Shown in pieces: positions 21,330 to 34,200 of a stretch of DNA of 64,000 bases. The notes beneath the pieces are model-generated. The model was not told where the DNA came from. It made no database searches and saw only the letters and a list, made by a program, of their open reading frames with translations. The DNA is taken from positions 28,050,425 through 28,114,424 of the forward strand of contig CAIIXF020000010.1 in NCBI GenBank assembly GCA_903813345.2, read 5' to 3'. Numbering within the stretch: position 1 is the stretch's first letter; every line of letters begins with the position of its first letter. The DNA comes from Owenia fusiformis (taxonomy: Eukaryota; Annelida; Polychaeta; Sabellida; Oweniidae). A program made the position numbers and the translations under genes.

Positions 21330-24150
21330 AAATCTTAAATGGTAAATATGTTGCATTTATGGAGGGAATTCCACTGTAAACTATAATGTGAATGTTTGAT
21401 ATGAATACTTCCATACAACCATCAATATCCATTCTTTTGAAATAAGATGTTACAACAAAGGGAATATTGAAAACTACAGTGGTAAGAGCATCTTTCTGAC
21501 TGCTAATTATGTGTATCAACATTTTGATTGCACCTCAGCTGGAGATTAAATCTTATAATAATTTGATCAAAGGGATTGTAATTTTCCCCAATTCGCTTAC
21601 CTATGTTACAATCTGTATACTTGTTATATTGTGAGCGGTATGTGTTGATAAACCAAAAAGATATGTTTTTAGAAAAAAGTGTAAGATACCATTCTATATG
21701 TTTATCTTAGTGTTTAGCATAGGTAAGAATGGGGGATGGGCTGGCGGGGGTCCGTCTTTGAATAATTCCAAGGGTTCATATATTATCACAATTTTGCTAC
21801 AAAATCACTTGGAAAGTGCATGATTTGAACGATTATTTGGCCAAGGCGTCCGCTATTAACATGAGTATGAATTTTATAAAAAAAATTACTTGAATCAAAA
21901 TCGAAGAATTCCTTGCCCCGTGTGTTCACCATTCACCCCGGGGATTCACACTCGGCTCAGGTGGGGTACCTTTTTTACATTTGGTATGTCAAGCCAATGG
22001 ACCCACATTTTAAGACAGATTTTTCCATTTTCTGGTATAAGAATCGGTGTGGAAAATATGTTACCCCTCAATTGTGGTACGGCATTGGTCCCGGGGCATT
22101 GGTCTAGTTGTTACACATATCCTTCATTTGAGGTTGTTTATGACCATTTTACTCAAAGATCTGCCTTCTTCTCGGGGCATTCGATATTTCGAATGGTCTT
22201 GGTCTTATATTCTGGATATATGGTACCCGGGGTATGGCATTGGTTCTATATTTGGATGTTTGACATGGCATTGGTCTTGTGTTTGGACATTTGATATGGC
22301 TTTTTGGGGTTTATTTTAGTTTATATGAGAACACATTTAATGCCACCCCCCCCCCCAAATTACAAATCTACATCTATTCTCTCTATCCCAAAGGTGGATC
22401 GGAAGCATGAAAAACAGATGCAGACTCGGGACAGTTGCAAGGGGGGCTATAATGGAGAAATTCGTTTTGATTTTGAGTCTAACTGAAATATTTTGTCACA
22501 AATATTAATTAAATACGCAAATAGCCTGTTTTATTAAATGAGACTAGGGCAAAAAATCTATTCATTAAATCTAAAGCCTAGACGATATCTTCTGTAATCA
22601 AGGTGGTTTTGGTACACTTCCGCAATTATAAAAACAAAAACATAGACTAAGTTATTAATCTTTTGTTCTCATATCAGATTAAGTCAGTTTTGTCTCCGAT
22701 TGTTATGCAGGTGTGTGTATCGACTCCAGTGAACAACATTAAGTGAATCAATCCTTGAAATTCCCAAATTCATTCCAAATTCTGGCCGTTAACCCCCCCC
22801 CCCCCCTCCCCCATGTCTCTTTTATTTTGCAAATGATATATAAATTATAGATTAAAATATTTCATTTTCGAATTGCACAAAGGGCAACATGTGAAGATAA
22901 AACCGCGATCCTAAAGCTACTTGCGAAACAAAGTGGTTTATGGTCCCCAATATCATTATTATATTAATACCAATACAATGTACCTCTATGAATATCATAA
23001 ATTCACTCCTTTTTAATATCAATAGTCAAACAAATTAAGTAGTATGCTACAGTTGGTTATCAATCGGAGTTCACGACCTATTGATTACTCTTTAATACAA
23101 AATTTAACCATTTTAGAATGGGTAACCCCCCCCCCCCCGTCCATGTCCATGAAGTGCGTAGACTGACATAATAGTGTCATTTATTAATTAAACATCACTG
23201 ATTTATGTTGAGACATTCAGTGCGATTATTTCATTTCTTTGTTCAAAAAGTTAAAGCACCAATTAAATACATATTTTTATCACACAAAAGGGGCAGAATA
23301 CTTGACCTTGTATCAATTTATATCCCGATAATTCTTTACAAGGGAATGTTTCTTATTAAAACATAAGCAGCGCCTAGGCGTCGATTGGGGGGGGGGTCAA
23401 TCCGGTGTTCTCAGGCTATGTACAGCCAAGTATCCTGTTTATGTAAAAACCCTACGTTCCCGAATCACAATCAGACAATTAATTAGTATATTTGCTGTGT
23501 CTAGCAATTGATCATAGAATTAGATGTTGCGAAAACTATGGGAACTTGTACCTGTCTGTTTATGGATAGGCTGGGAAAGAACAGCAGAGAGAATGGTACA
23601 TTCGATTGAATATGCTTGTTTTGCCCAATTGTGTATTAAAATGCCCCTCATTTATCATATATTACAAGTTAAGTCGGCGATAATTTGTATTGACTTAACT
23701 TGAAACAAATTACTCCGAAATCCAAATACTCATCGAAAAGTAAGGTTATCTTTATATTAAGCTAATACAAAATAAATATATAAATAGGCCTGATGTATCA
23801 GTGTTTTCAAAGTTTATTGCACGTTTTATCCTTGAAACGCCTTTCTTTTTCTTATCATGATATGTATTTCCTTCAGTTAGGATCAATGCGTCGATTAGCA
23901 TTGCCTGTAACTGATTTATATTTTCAAAAGGCGCCATGAAATTGCCAAAATGTTTAAATAAGTCAATGTGTCAGCGTACATACAAAATAGTCTGTTTAAT
24001 ATTTGCTACATGTACTTGTTCCAAACAGTCTGCGAAAGAATGATTAAAAATATATCAATTAAAAGTATCAGAGAAAATACTTGCAATCGTTAAAATACTG
24101 TATGTACTGCTATTGGTAATTAGGTTAGTTGTTTACACATAATTATGTTG
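21330..24150. other. Intergenic, no gene recognised
   Basis: Contains a degenerate GGCATTGGTC..GGATATTTG-type tandem repeat (about 22,060-22,320) and poly-C or poly-G runs near 22,345, 22,793-22,806, 23,127 and 23,389. Short frames in the tandem repeat are not credible genes. Confidence 0.45.
22060..22320. repeat. Degenerate tandem repeat
   Basis: GGCATTGGTC recurs four to five times (near 22,080, 22,096, 22,232 and 22,267) with similar flanks (ATATGGTACCCGGGG, TTTGGACATTTGATATGGC). The period is irregular. Confidence 0.55.
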
Positions 24151-24152
24151 TT

Positions 24153-24392
24153 CAGTGTGCCAAGAGCGTGTCAAGAGATTCCATTAATTGTCACAGGGCG
24201 TGTAAAGACTTTTTGACATGGTCTTTACACGTCTTTGCACTGCGTGTGTCAAGAAGTGCAAAGAGGTGTAAAGAGTTGAATTCATCGCGTGTCAAGAGGT
24301 GTAAATAATTGGCACGTCTAGAAACCCGGCGTGTAAAGACCAGTTTCTAGACGTGTCAAGAGTTGGAATCCCATATTTCACGCAGTGCCATT
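24153..24392 (+). repeat. MITE-like repeat rich in GTGTCAAGAG motifs
   Basis: Made of repeated GTGTCAAGAG, GTGTAAAGA and TCTAGA(A/C) motifs with local inverted copies (TTTGACATGGTCTTTACACG next to GCGTGTAAAGAC). It ends GGAATCCCATATTTCACGCAGTG, the inverse of the start of 15,784-15,940. Confidence 0.65.
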
Positions 24393-24459
24393 GGATTACA
24401 TGGGAATGACGATCTTCAAAAATTCATCTAATTTATCATCAATTTTCGACCTATTGTAA

Positions 24460-24640
24460 TTGAAGAAATAAATTGAGAAAATTTGGAGGTATTAGAAATA
24501 AAGTCAAGTAATGTTTCCATCAATATCATAAGTATTTATATCGCCGGTTAAGTAAATAAAAATTCAAACGTAATGATGCTTTAACACGTAGTTCAATGGG
24601 GAGCTAAGGTTGCCAAACGTATGGATGGGAGTGTATATTG
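24460..24640 (+). repeat. Dispersed repeat, family also at 15,230 and 51,541
   Basis: Contains GAGAAAATTTGGAGGTATTAG, GTTTCCATCAATATCATAAGT and GGGGAGCTAAGGTTGCCAAAC, all shared with 51,541-51,690. It lies about 450 bp upstream of the transporter start codon. Confidence 0.75.
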
Positions 24641-25091
24641 CATTCTAAATTGAATTGAATGAACTTCCGATCTTTGTGATCAAACTTTCTTAACATTCGC
24701 TTAAAACGTGACAAAATAAGTAAGTATATTCCGACACGAACTGAGCAGGTCAATGCCGTTTACCTCCAAATAGATCATGTCGCAATCATGACAACCAGCC
24801 CCTCTGGTACGTCCATATATTTCTCCACAATTTTCCTGTCATCCCAGAGCCATATTAAATTTTGATGTCGCTTTATATGAAATGATAGCAAAGTATAAGA
24901 TGAATAACAAGTAGAGCGCACCCGCATTTGCAATTTGCATATTCACATGTTGTTCCATATGTTAGTTCCTTCCATGATTAAGCAGTATATATCGTTTGAC
25001 ATTCCGGTTTTTATATCAGGGTTAGAAGTTAACGCGTACACATAACAATAAAAATTACATACATAAGCAAGTATTACTCTAAATATCAAAA
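24641..25091 (+). promoter_or_regulatory. Upstream flank of the choline-transporter-like gene
   Basis: About 450 bp of unique AT-rich sequence before the start codon. It probably holds the promoter and 5' leader, but no TATA box or initiator can be picked with confidence. The start context is ATCAAAAATGG, with G at +4, which is good for animal initiation. Confidence 0.3.
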
Positions 25092-25260
25092 ATGGTAGAT
25101 GTTGCAGGAGTTGTTGTCCTTATTGTATTTTACGTCATAATTCTAGTGGTTGGAATACTGGCAGCAAAATACACTAAGACAGAGGGGGCATCCGAGACGG
25201 AACGTTCATTGGTAGCTGGAAGGCAGCTGAATCTCTGTGTCGGCATAATTTCTATGACAG
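25092..25260 (+). CDS. SLC5A7-like: Choline-transporter-like exon 1
   Basis: From ATG to ATGACAG before donor GTTCGA. It encodes the first transmembrane helix (VVVLIVFYVIILVVGILAA) and VAGRQLNLCVGIISMT. It ends in phase 1. The donor is weak apart from GT, but the join to exon 2 gives MTASAVGGG, the family motif (MTATWVGGG in vertebrates), so the site is well supported. Confidence 0.93.
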
Positions 25261-28200
25261 GTTCGACATTTAGTTGTTATTTTCTATTTTTTGGTCATAA
25301 ATACTCTCGTGGGTTATACAGTGCCCGACACAAATCTTTTTATGTTTATTCATGCATTCATGGACTATAAACTGTAGAGGATTTGATATTTTTATACTTA
25401 ACTTAACCTAATTATATTTTTATATAGAGATTTTAGTAATATAGGCGACGTAAGAGTCGTTTTAAAATTATTAATTGTACATAATATCAAAATGCTCCGT
25501 TTTCACGGCTTCACCAGCAATTCAAGTTTCATTAAAATCTTTAATATACGTACGCGTACGTACAAAACATGGTTTATCAATTTGATTAATATTACGCAAC
25601 TGTACATGTGCAAATGTGACTATATTTGTAAAATAAGTGGCATATAACCCGTAAGTGCAGGTAAGACTTAGTTATGGTCGGGTGAATGTAGTCTTGCTTA
25701 AAAGACCCTGTCTTGTACTCCCCCCCCCCCTTATCCTTCTCTCTAGGGTATTGTAACCACCAGCAGTAAGTTGACACTGATATGAATTATTCATGCTAGA
25801 TGGTTATCTTTTAACACCTTTTGATCAGCCAATCAGATTCTGTTTTGTTCTTAGAACAGCACATGGGTATGTTAGTAAAAATTGCCTCTTCACTGCCCAG
25901 AAAATAGTTCCTCTTACTTGCACTTATATTTCCATGATTTTATCTTGTTGTGTATATAAATACTTTTCTTAACTTAAATCCTTCTCTTAACAAAGGTTTA
26001 AAAGCATAAAATAAAAAGTATTACTAACAAAAACTCACTACAAGAAAGCATGTCTGGTGTATTGATATATCAAATAGTTCCAACCTCATTAATAATTTAT
26101 GATTTCCGGATCCGTTTAGGAAGGTGGCAGCACCTGCATAAAATCAGTGGTTACAAGACTGTATATTACCAGGTAAAGAGAGTGAAGGTGACGGCCGGGG
26201 GTGGATACAGTCTTTGAGCAAGACTAGCCTAAGGGTGAATGTTACCACAAAAAGGCCACCTTTTGTTCACTTAAACAGTTTAACAATGCTGTGTCCAAAA
26301 ACGTTGATGAATACAAACTTACCATTAATGGTGCTTAGGGTAAAATCAAATAACACCCATGTATGTTACAATAAGTTTTTGAACAAGAATATTTATAGAG
26401 TTTAGAACGCTGTGCATTGTACGCGACTATTGCAAAAAGGCTAGAAGCCGCACAAGGCAACCGAAGATTGTGAACATAGTAAACATAAAATCCTCCATAT
26501 ACTTTAAAATGTATATACTGAGGGAGTTAACAAATAATTTTAGCAAGCGCTGTTGGAGGTGGATTCCTTAATGGATATGCTGAATCCGTTGCACTGTATG
26601 GGTTAATCTGGACGTTAATACCCGTTGGTGGTATGATTGGAAATTTCCTATGTAAGCTCATTTTGCATTCCAATATATCAAGAACATGTTTTGTGCAATG
26701 CAGCAAATATTCATTGTATACAAATTCTTAATCTCAAAAAATGATGTTCATTTTATAGGATAGTTTGCCTTTGGAAGTGAAATGCGTAAGATGAGATATT
26801 TAACAATGCTATTTTTATGTTCTTCTTATAGCATCGTTTGCCTTTGGAGGTGAAATGCGCAGGAGGAAATATTTAACCATGTTGGATCCTTTTTATGAGA
26901 AATACGGAAAAGAAGTGACGGCCATTTTGTTTCTGGTTGCACTTTTTTCCGATACACTGTGGACTGCCTCTATTTTAAGTGCCTTGGGTGAGAATATGTA
27001 TAATATATCATTCAAAGCAAATTTATGAAATGTTGAATCTGCCGTTTTGGTTCATTGAGCGACCGATCAATAAATTAAATATGACCAATCAGCAAATATA
27101 ATATGGCGTGACGTGTGTCAGTCATAGAGAAGAGGAGGGAGAGCCCCAGAGTTTAAAGATGACAGACATAATTACCTCTCTTGCTTACCACCTTCGTTCG
27201 TTCGAATTTTCATCGGCTAATTATCTAATACTACACTTCGATGGGATGTTTTAATTGATATACGCATATTCCGTACAATTTTCCTTATCTTGATGTGAAA
27301 TGAGAAGCTATGATATTGGTTAACACGCCAGAAATGAACATATCATTATTCGAAGCGTATTTCGAAAATGTTTAAACCGCCATTGATGACGTAATTTGTT
27401 TGTCGACTTTTGACCAATCAGCGACGATGTCATCTCAATACAGATTTACATTATAAGCGTATGTCATCTTTGAACCCTTGTGTTTCTCCCCCTCTGGTCA
27501 TAGAGCAATAAAATAGAGTTTCATCGATCTTAACAATAAGCTATAATTAAGACCGTTCCATTCTGAATATCTACTCTCATTTATTTTCCTTCTACAGGCT
27601 CAAGTCTTAGCATTATACTTGGACTGAGTTCGGTGGTATCCATTGTCGTATCAGCCTTGATAGCAGTATGCTACACTATGATTGGTCAGATGATTTCCGT
27701 GTCTTACACAGACGTAGTGGAGTTGGCGTTCATTATTATCGGGTTTGTAAGTAATAACATTAATGGTCTGGTATATTTCTACCTAGGCTTAATGAATTGT
27801 ATATTTCATATATGTGTCTGTGTGCGCTTGAATGAGTCGTTTTTTGTAAAAACATGCGACCATGCAATTCACATCACGAGGTCCATTGATCGTTTTCATG
27901 ATAAGGCTCATTAACTGCTGTTTGGGTGTATTGCACCCGCGTGTATACGAAAATACAGCCTAAGTATCATACGATAATCTGTAAAATGAAGCCTCTGATT
28001 GGTCAGTGCTTGTGCCCTACCAATCTGTATTTCTACTGAGATTGTCCCCATTGATCATCCTCGTAGAAATACAGAAAATATTGGTGCGGAGGGACAATCT
28101 CAGTAGCAATACAGAGAATACAGAATATTTCATAGGGATTACCACTCGAGTAAAATTTATTGGCCTAAGATCACACGATAAAAACGTTATAGAATTATTT

Positions 28201-31200
28201 GAAGTGCAATACAGGATATATTCTGCTCTGGATATTCTGTATCGGGACTCGACTTCGTGGAGTTCAAATACAGAATTTCTCGAGCAGAATATATCTTGTA
28301 TTGCATTTCAAATCATTCAAAACAGGCGCTACTTAGGCTGTATTTTCGTATACATGCAGGTGCAATACGCCCACACAGCAGTTAATGAGCCTTATCATGA
28401 AAACGATCAATGGACCTCACGGTTTGAATTGCTTGGTCACATGTTTTTAACAGAAAACGACTCATTCAAGCGCACACAGACACCAAACTTTGTGTCAATG
28501 GCACCCCTGTGGTGCTCCAGCATAACTGTCAACGTTGGCATAGCGGTATTAAAAGGTTTAAGTGCGCTTGCATGAGCTGTTATTGTTGAAAACAATGTGA
28601 GCATATAATTTGCATCGCGGAGCTTTTTTTGTTCTTTTTCGTGATGCCTGCTGACAAGGCTCATTAAGTGCTGTGCGGGTGGATTGCGCCCGCTGACATA
28701 CAAAAAATGCACCCTTAGTCTACTTCAAACACCCAATCAGCTTAAGAGCTGTGTTTAGAACGGAAGATTCGCAATTTCGCGTTGGTATGTCAACGGGAAT
28801 AATTATACTCATGTCTATTGAATACTATGCTGGAAAGGTCCATGTGCAGTTTGGCAAGTGATTTTAGACAGTCATATATTTTTCCATATCTACTTTCTGG
28901 GTATAAATACAATGTTTTTTTATCAAAACAATATGTTTTCTTTCAAGTGAAGTCACCATGATAGTAAAATATCAATCCAACTCTCTGAAAATTATGGATT
29001 AGGACTTCACCTTGTCACTTTTTATAAATATAAGGCTTATTTTCTAAAAAGAGGATCTTGTTTTTCTCAATTTAAATATATCAAAAGTTTCTTCTAATTA
29101 AATTGAAACTCATGCTATCCATTGTTTTCGGCATTATTTTGGTCATCGAAAATTGATATCTTCAATGCCCAAGGTCCAATATTTCACTATATTGCCCTTC
29201 GAAAGGACGTTATCGTAATATAATTGATTCATTGGCTTTGTGTTCACGGTAACGTTGTGAAAAATATCGCAATCTTAAACTCTCTAGTATCTGGAGAAAT
29301 ACGTGCATTGATCAAAAGGCTTTGTAACTCCTTCGAATGTTGTTTTTGTACTGTTTACAGGGTATCGCCATACCATTTGCTGCATCAAATGAAAATGTCA
29401 ACCTAAGTTCCCTCAGTGAAACACAAGATAGATGGCTTGGTACGATTAAACCAATACAGATTGCATCGTATATAGACTTAGTTATTACAGTTTGGGTTAG
29501 TATCACATAATAATTAATCAACCCTGTAACATTTCCAAGTACTGTTCTTAAATAACTCTTGCACACACTGTTCTCGGAATAAAAATAGCACCAATTCATT
29601 GAACTTTTGTTGTTAGGACTTTTAGAAATTATTGAATTGAAGTTCTACCGTTCACAATATGATGAATAGCTATTAATAATAATTATTAATAGCTATTAGT
29701 TCATTTGTATGAACTCCCCAGTTCTGTTTTCGGATGTATCACATTGGAATAGATTTGAATTATTCAAGATTTACCTAATCATTCGGACCAAATCTAGAGC
29801 TTGTGTTCGTTAGTTTTGCGACCTAGAAATTTTTTTAAGATTTTACCGTTTGCATCTATATTTTTTGTTAACGTGGCTTATAACCTTTTTTCCAGAGATA
29901 ATTCTTGTACATGTTTGGTCAAGACATTTCCATGTAAAGATTTTTCATATTATTGATTTCCACTGGCTCCGTCTGCATGATAAATATGTATAGGATTGTT
30001 TTCAGGTTGCATAGATTTGTGGCTAGTCTTATTCACGTTAAAGCCTCACACGACATTTTACCTATATTTTTAATCCCAAAAAGTAATAAATATGACACTG
30101 TGTCATATGAAATGAGATAAAGAAAATATATCGTGGCTCAGAAATAAATAAAAAAGGAAATGATTTGACATGGCAGGGATTTGAACCTGCAAAATCATGG
30201 ACACAAGCCTGATGATCTAACCACTCTGCCATAGCTTCGCCTTGACTTTTGAGATGTATTTTTAAATTTTGATTCTTGATTTTAAAAAAAGTTTTTTTCC
30301 ACTACACCACAGTTATTAAAAAAGAGTCAATTGACGGTTACGACACCTCTGAAAACGAGATTAGACGAGTACGATCACTGGTTTATCCGATAAAATGGCC
30401 GCGATGGAACAGAAAACTAAGGTTGGTGCAGTATTTTCTTCTACTGTGTATCCATGAAAGGATGAACGATTTTTGTAGACATCGCATTCGGTGATGCATT
30501 TAGTAATGTTTATTTTGAACGTATTCTTTGCAAATTGATGCCCGGGGATAACATGAAATAAGCGAAAAACTGTTGAGTTTGAAATTCAAAACTACACAAA
30601 ATTTAGTAATTTAATTATTTTTGTCGTTAGGGCATGGTCTACATTGCCCAACGACCTCGGGGTATATAGATGTAACCTACATACGATCATAAAAAGCCAA
30701 TTGAGCATTGGGAACCACCTAATATGTTCTACTTAAGCCATAATATTGTGTTTTTAATTTGCGGTTACGCCAAGAATTGATTGACGGTTACGCGAACCTC
30801 GTTCAAATATGTATCCCAGATTCATTGTTATTAATTTTGTCATATTCATCAGTACTTGATGCTAATTCTTCTTTTGCCTCTTCATTGCTATCTTTTTGAC
30901 TTAAATTGGTTTCATTAATAAAGCAAGAGACAATTTTTTCCTTGCCCTATAGAGGCTCAAACAAGAGCGTCTCTTGCGAGTCCTGAAAACAAATATAAGC
31001 AATTCAATATTCCATTTTTACCCATTTAACAATTACATGGAAAGAGGCTATCAGAACTAGCAACCTTAACTTGAAAGATGTACATGCACGTAATCGTCCG
31101 CTAAATATCTAATGTAGATCTAATACAATACGTTACCGTCCATAGAATTCATACGTAGTCGTCTAACGACATTGCGTTTGAAACTTTATTATTTACAATA

Positions 31201-34200
31201 TGACCACGTTCCTGTTCTGGATTTGTCATTTTATGGCTTGTTTATACACAGTTAACTCACTGTAAATAGTTTGAGTGGCTCCAAGGCACATATACTGAGA
31301 AATCACAAAAAACATGAACTTGGACATCTCAGTCGGTACGTTTACAGCTTATATTTCGCTTCTAGTAAACCACCTGGCAGATTTGACCCAGTCTTTATGA
31401 CCATCCATATATACGTCACCGAATGGAACTAGTTAAAATGGAAATCTTATCTGTGAATCTTGCCTACATGCGAGAAAGAGGACATGCTGTCTTTCCCATC
31501 CGCCATTTTTTGTTATCGTTACCGCAAAATTTTGCAAATCGCCTTGTCGTAACCGTCATGCTATAACACCGTGATAATCATGGTTATAATATTAGAATAC
31601 ATATCTGAGCAAATGTTCTAAGCCAATTCAGAATTAATGCTGTTAATCCAGTTTTCATTTTGAGAATATATTTCCTGTCATGACTGTCAAAAAACATGGC
31701 CTCCAAAACAAAATTCTTGCTTCCAATTTTCAAAATGATATAATATTCATGGATCAGCTATTTTTGGCACCTGAACCTATCCTAATAGAAAGGTAAGACT
31801 TTTTTGAAATCCCAAATTTCAGCCTCTAAAGTCTGTGAAAGTAACTTTAACCACAAATCAACTTATGCTTAAAAATGTTTTCTGCTAAATTCAATATTGA
31901 AAATCAATTAGTGTACTGATCTTATCGGGCTGAGATTTTTTCAAATTCATTTTTCCGACTATGTATAATACACATTCCTACCAAAAAAGGTACATGTAAA
32001 AGTCTCATACTATCATAATTTGACCAAACTTGAATGAGAATTATCACTTTTTAGCCACATTATAAGCCACCTCAGCTCAAGATCGGTTAATTTTAGGATT
32101 TGTTACTATTTTGCTAGTTCCTTGTTCTTGGATTTTGCATTATTTCCCAGATACTAGGAGCTTTGCCATGGCAGTGTCTTTATCAACGGTTTTTATCAGC
32201 GAAATCTGTTAGAGATGCAAAGATAATGGGAGTTCTTGGAGGAATTATGGTCGCTATCATTGGAGCGGCACCGATATCTATTGGGATCATAGGAATTGTG
32301 ACGGGTATTACAATATCTATTTTGTCCTTCAATTATATACTTAATACATATAATATACAATAATACATATGTCAATACACTAGATGCGTGTAGAAATGAT
32401 TTTGATTAACGTCATTAAAAATTAAGTCAAACTGGTGTCATATTTAAAATCAACATGTAAAATTACGTCTAGAAATGTGGTTTTGAAATTAGTTTATCAA
32501 CTTTGAAAACTTCTAGCTCGGGGAGATTCCCCTAACCCTACTATCACACCAAACTAGTTCTCACTACGTTCTCGAAAACTGGCTTAAACTGTGCACGAAC
32601 GGATTTGACGTACTAAGAACCCACTAAGAACCGTTTGGGATCTATTTACAAACTTCATGAAACTACTAGAACGAGTAGGTCCTCCAGAACTTAGAGCATG
32701 CTCAAAATTTTCTGGTGATCGTCAAAACGTTGCCGAATCGGTTTTAAACTGTGTGCAAACAGAATAAACGTAGCTACAACGTTCTATGGTCTGTTTACGA
32801 ACTTCATGGACTTTCCCGGACGGGAAATGTGATTTAGAATTTTGAATCGATTCAAAATTCGATGGCGACCATACCGTTCTGTAATCAGGTCATGATGACT
32901 TTCTAGACTAAGAGACGTGTTATACGACGTTGCAAACCGACGTGGTGCGACCTGAACGCACTGTGAATGAGATGGACGTATTGAAGACTGTTTATGAACG
33001 AAGTAGCTAATTATTTTAGACATATTTCCCGACCACAGCCAGATTGAGCCCGTTTTACGACGTTTTCGATTCGGCAACGTTTTGAAGAACGCAGTGACAA
33101 CTTGTTCTGGTGTGATAGCTATTTTTGTTAATTCGTTCATAAGCAGTTTTTAATACGTTCATCTCGTCTTTATTCCGTTTGCAGTACGTTGGTATCAAGT
33201 TTAGATCGAGTTAAATTGTGCGTTCGTCTCGTCTACAAAAAATACAGAGGAAATACATGGCAGCCATCTTGAAAATGGCTGCCTTTGCACGTCATTTTAC
33301 GATTTTTGCTGTAACTTGAAAACTAGTGGAGCGATTTTGTTCATATTTGGTATGTGAATACTTTAAGCATGGCACAATGTCTTATGACATTTTTGGTAGA
33401 AGGCGGCCATTTTGAAAATGGCCGCCATTTTAACGTGTGTTATTTAACATTTTTTACTCTAAGTCAAAAAGTGAGAAAGAGTCGAAGGCAAATATACAAA
33501 GCCGGCTTCTACAGTACATCAGAAGCCGGCTTCTGGCGTCACCAAGAAGCTGGCTTTTAAAAACCGGCTTCGAATGACTTACAGAAGCCAGCTTCTGCAG
33601 TTACCAAAAACCAGTTTTAAAAGCCAGATTCTCTCTCTCAATCATTTTGTTGTGCATTATGCATCTTATTCTCGTATAATTAGCATGGAAATGAGAAAAA
33701 ATGAAAATAAGTAAAATTGTAACATATTGCAAGATTTTTTACAAAAAGTCATTTCAAACCAAAACTATGAGAGAAAATTCATTTCTAAGTAAAAATATCG
33801 ATGAATTAGATCATGTTCACCAAATCAGAACAGATTATGCATTGCATTTCCGTTTAATAAAAACGCATCGCTCATTTTACAAAACTGGCTCCAACTTGGA
33901 GCCAGTTTACAAATCAGCTCGCTCCATCTTACACAAGCTATGTAGGGCAATCTAGCAACTGGGAATCACGGGATACTGTCTCACGATCATTTCTATGTGC
34001 ATTATGCATCTTATTCTCGTATAATTTGCATGAAAATGAGAAAAAACTGAAAAATACGTAAAATTGTAACTTATTTCAAGATTTTTTGCAAAAAGTCATT
34101 TCAAGCCAAAACTGCTAGATTGTCCCTACATAGCTTGTGTAAGATGGAGCGAGCTGATTTGTAAACTGGCTCCAGTGAAAAATACGTAAAATTGTAACTT

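Larger units (their letters stand above)
29496..32150. other. Intron 5
   Basis: A 2.65-kb intron with a tRNA-like element (30,165-30,242) and a possible TIR element (30,332-31,558). The rest is AT-rich with no gene recognised. Confidence 0.55.

Noticed and set aside
21890-22319. Overlapping plus-strand frames near 22 kb
   Set aside because: They run through a degenerate tandem repeat in several frames at once and show no conserved pattern.
23752-23937. Lys-rich 61-codon minus-strand frame
   Set aside because: No family resemblance, no splice partners found, and within the length expected by chance in AT-rich DNA.
28006-28575. 189-codon plus-strand frame between exons 4 and 5
   Set aside because: It coincides with nested inverted repeats of a foldback element, has no recognisable domain and does not fit the transporter frame.
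30165-30242. Functional tRNA gene
   Set aside because: The A and B boxes are present but the acceptor and T stems do not pair properly and no clean anticodon arm can be drawn.
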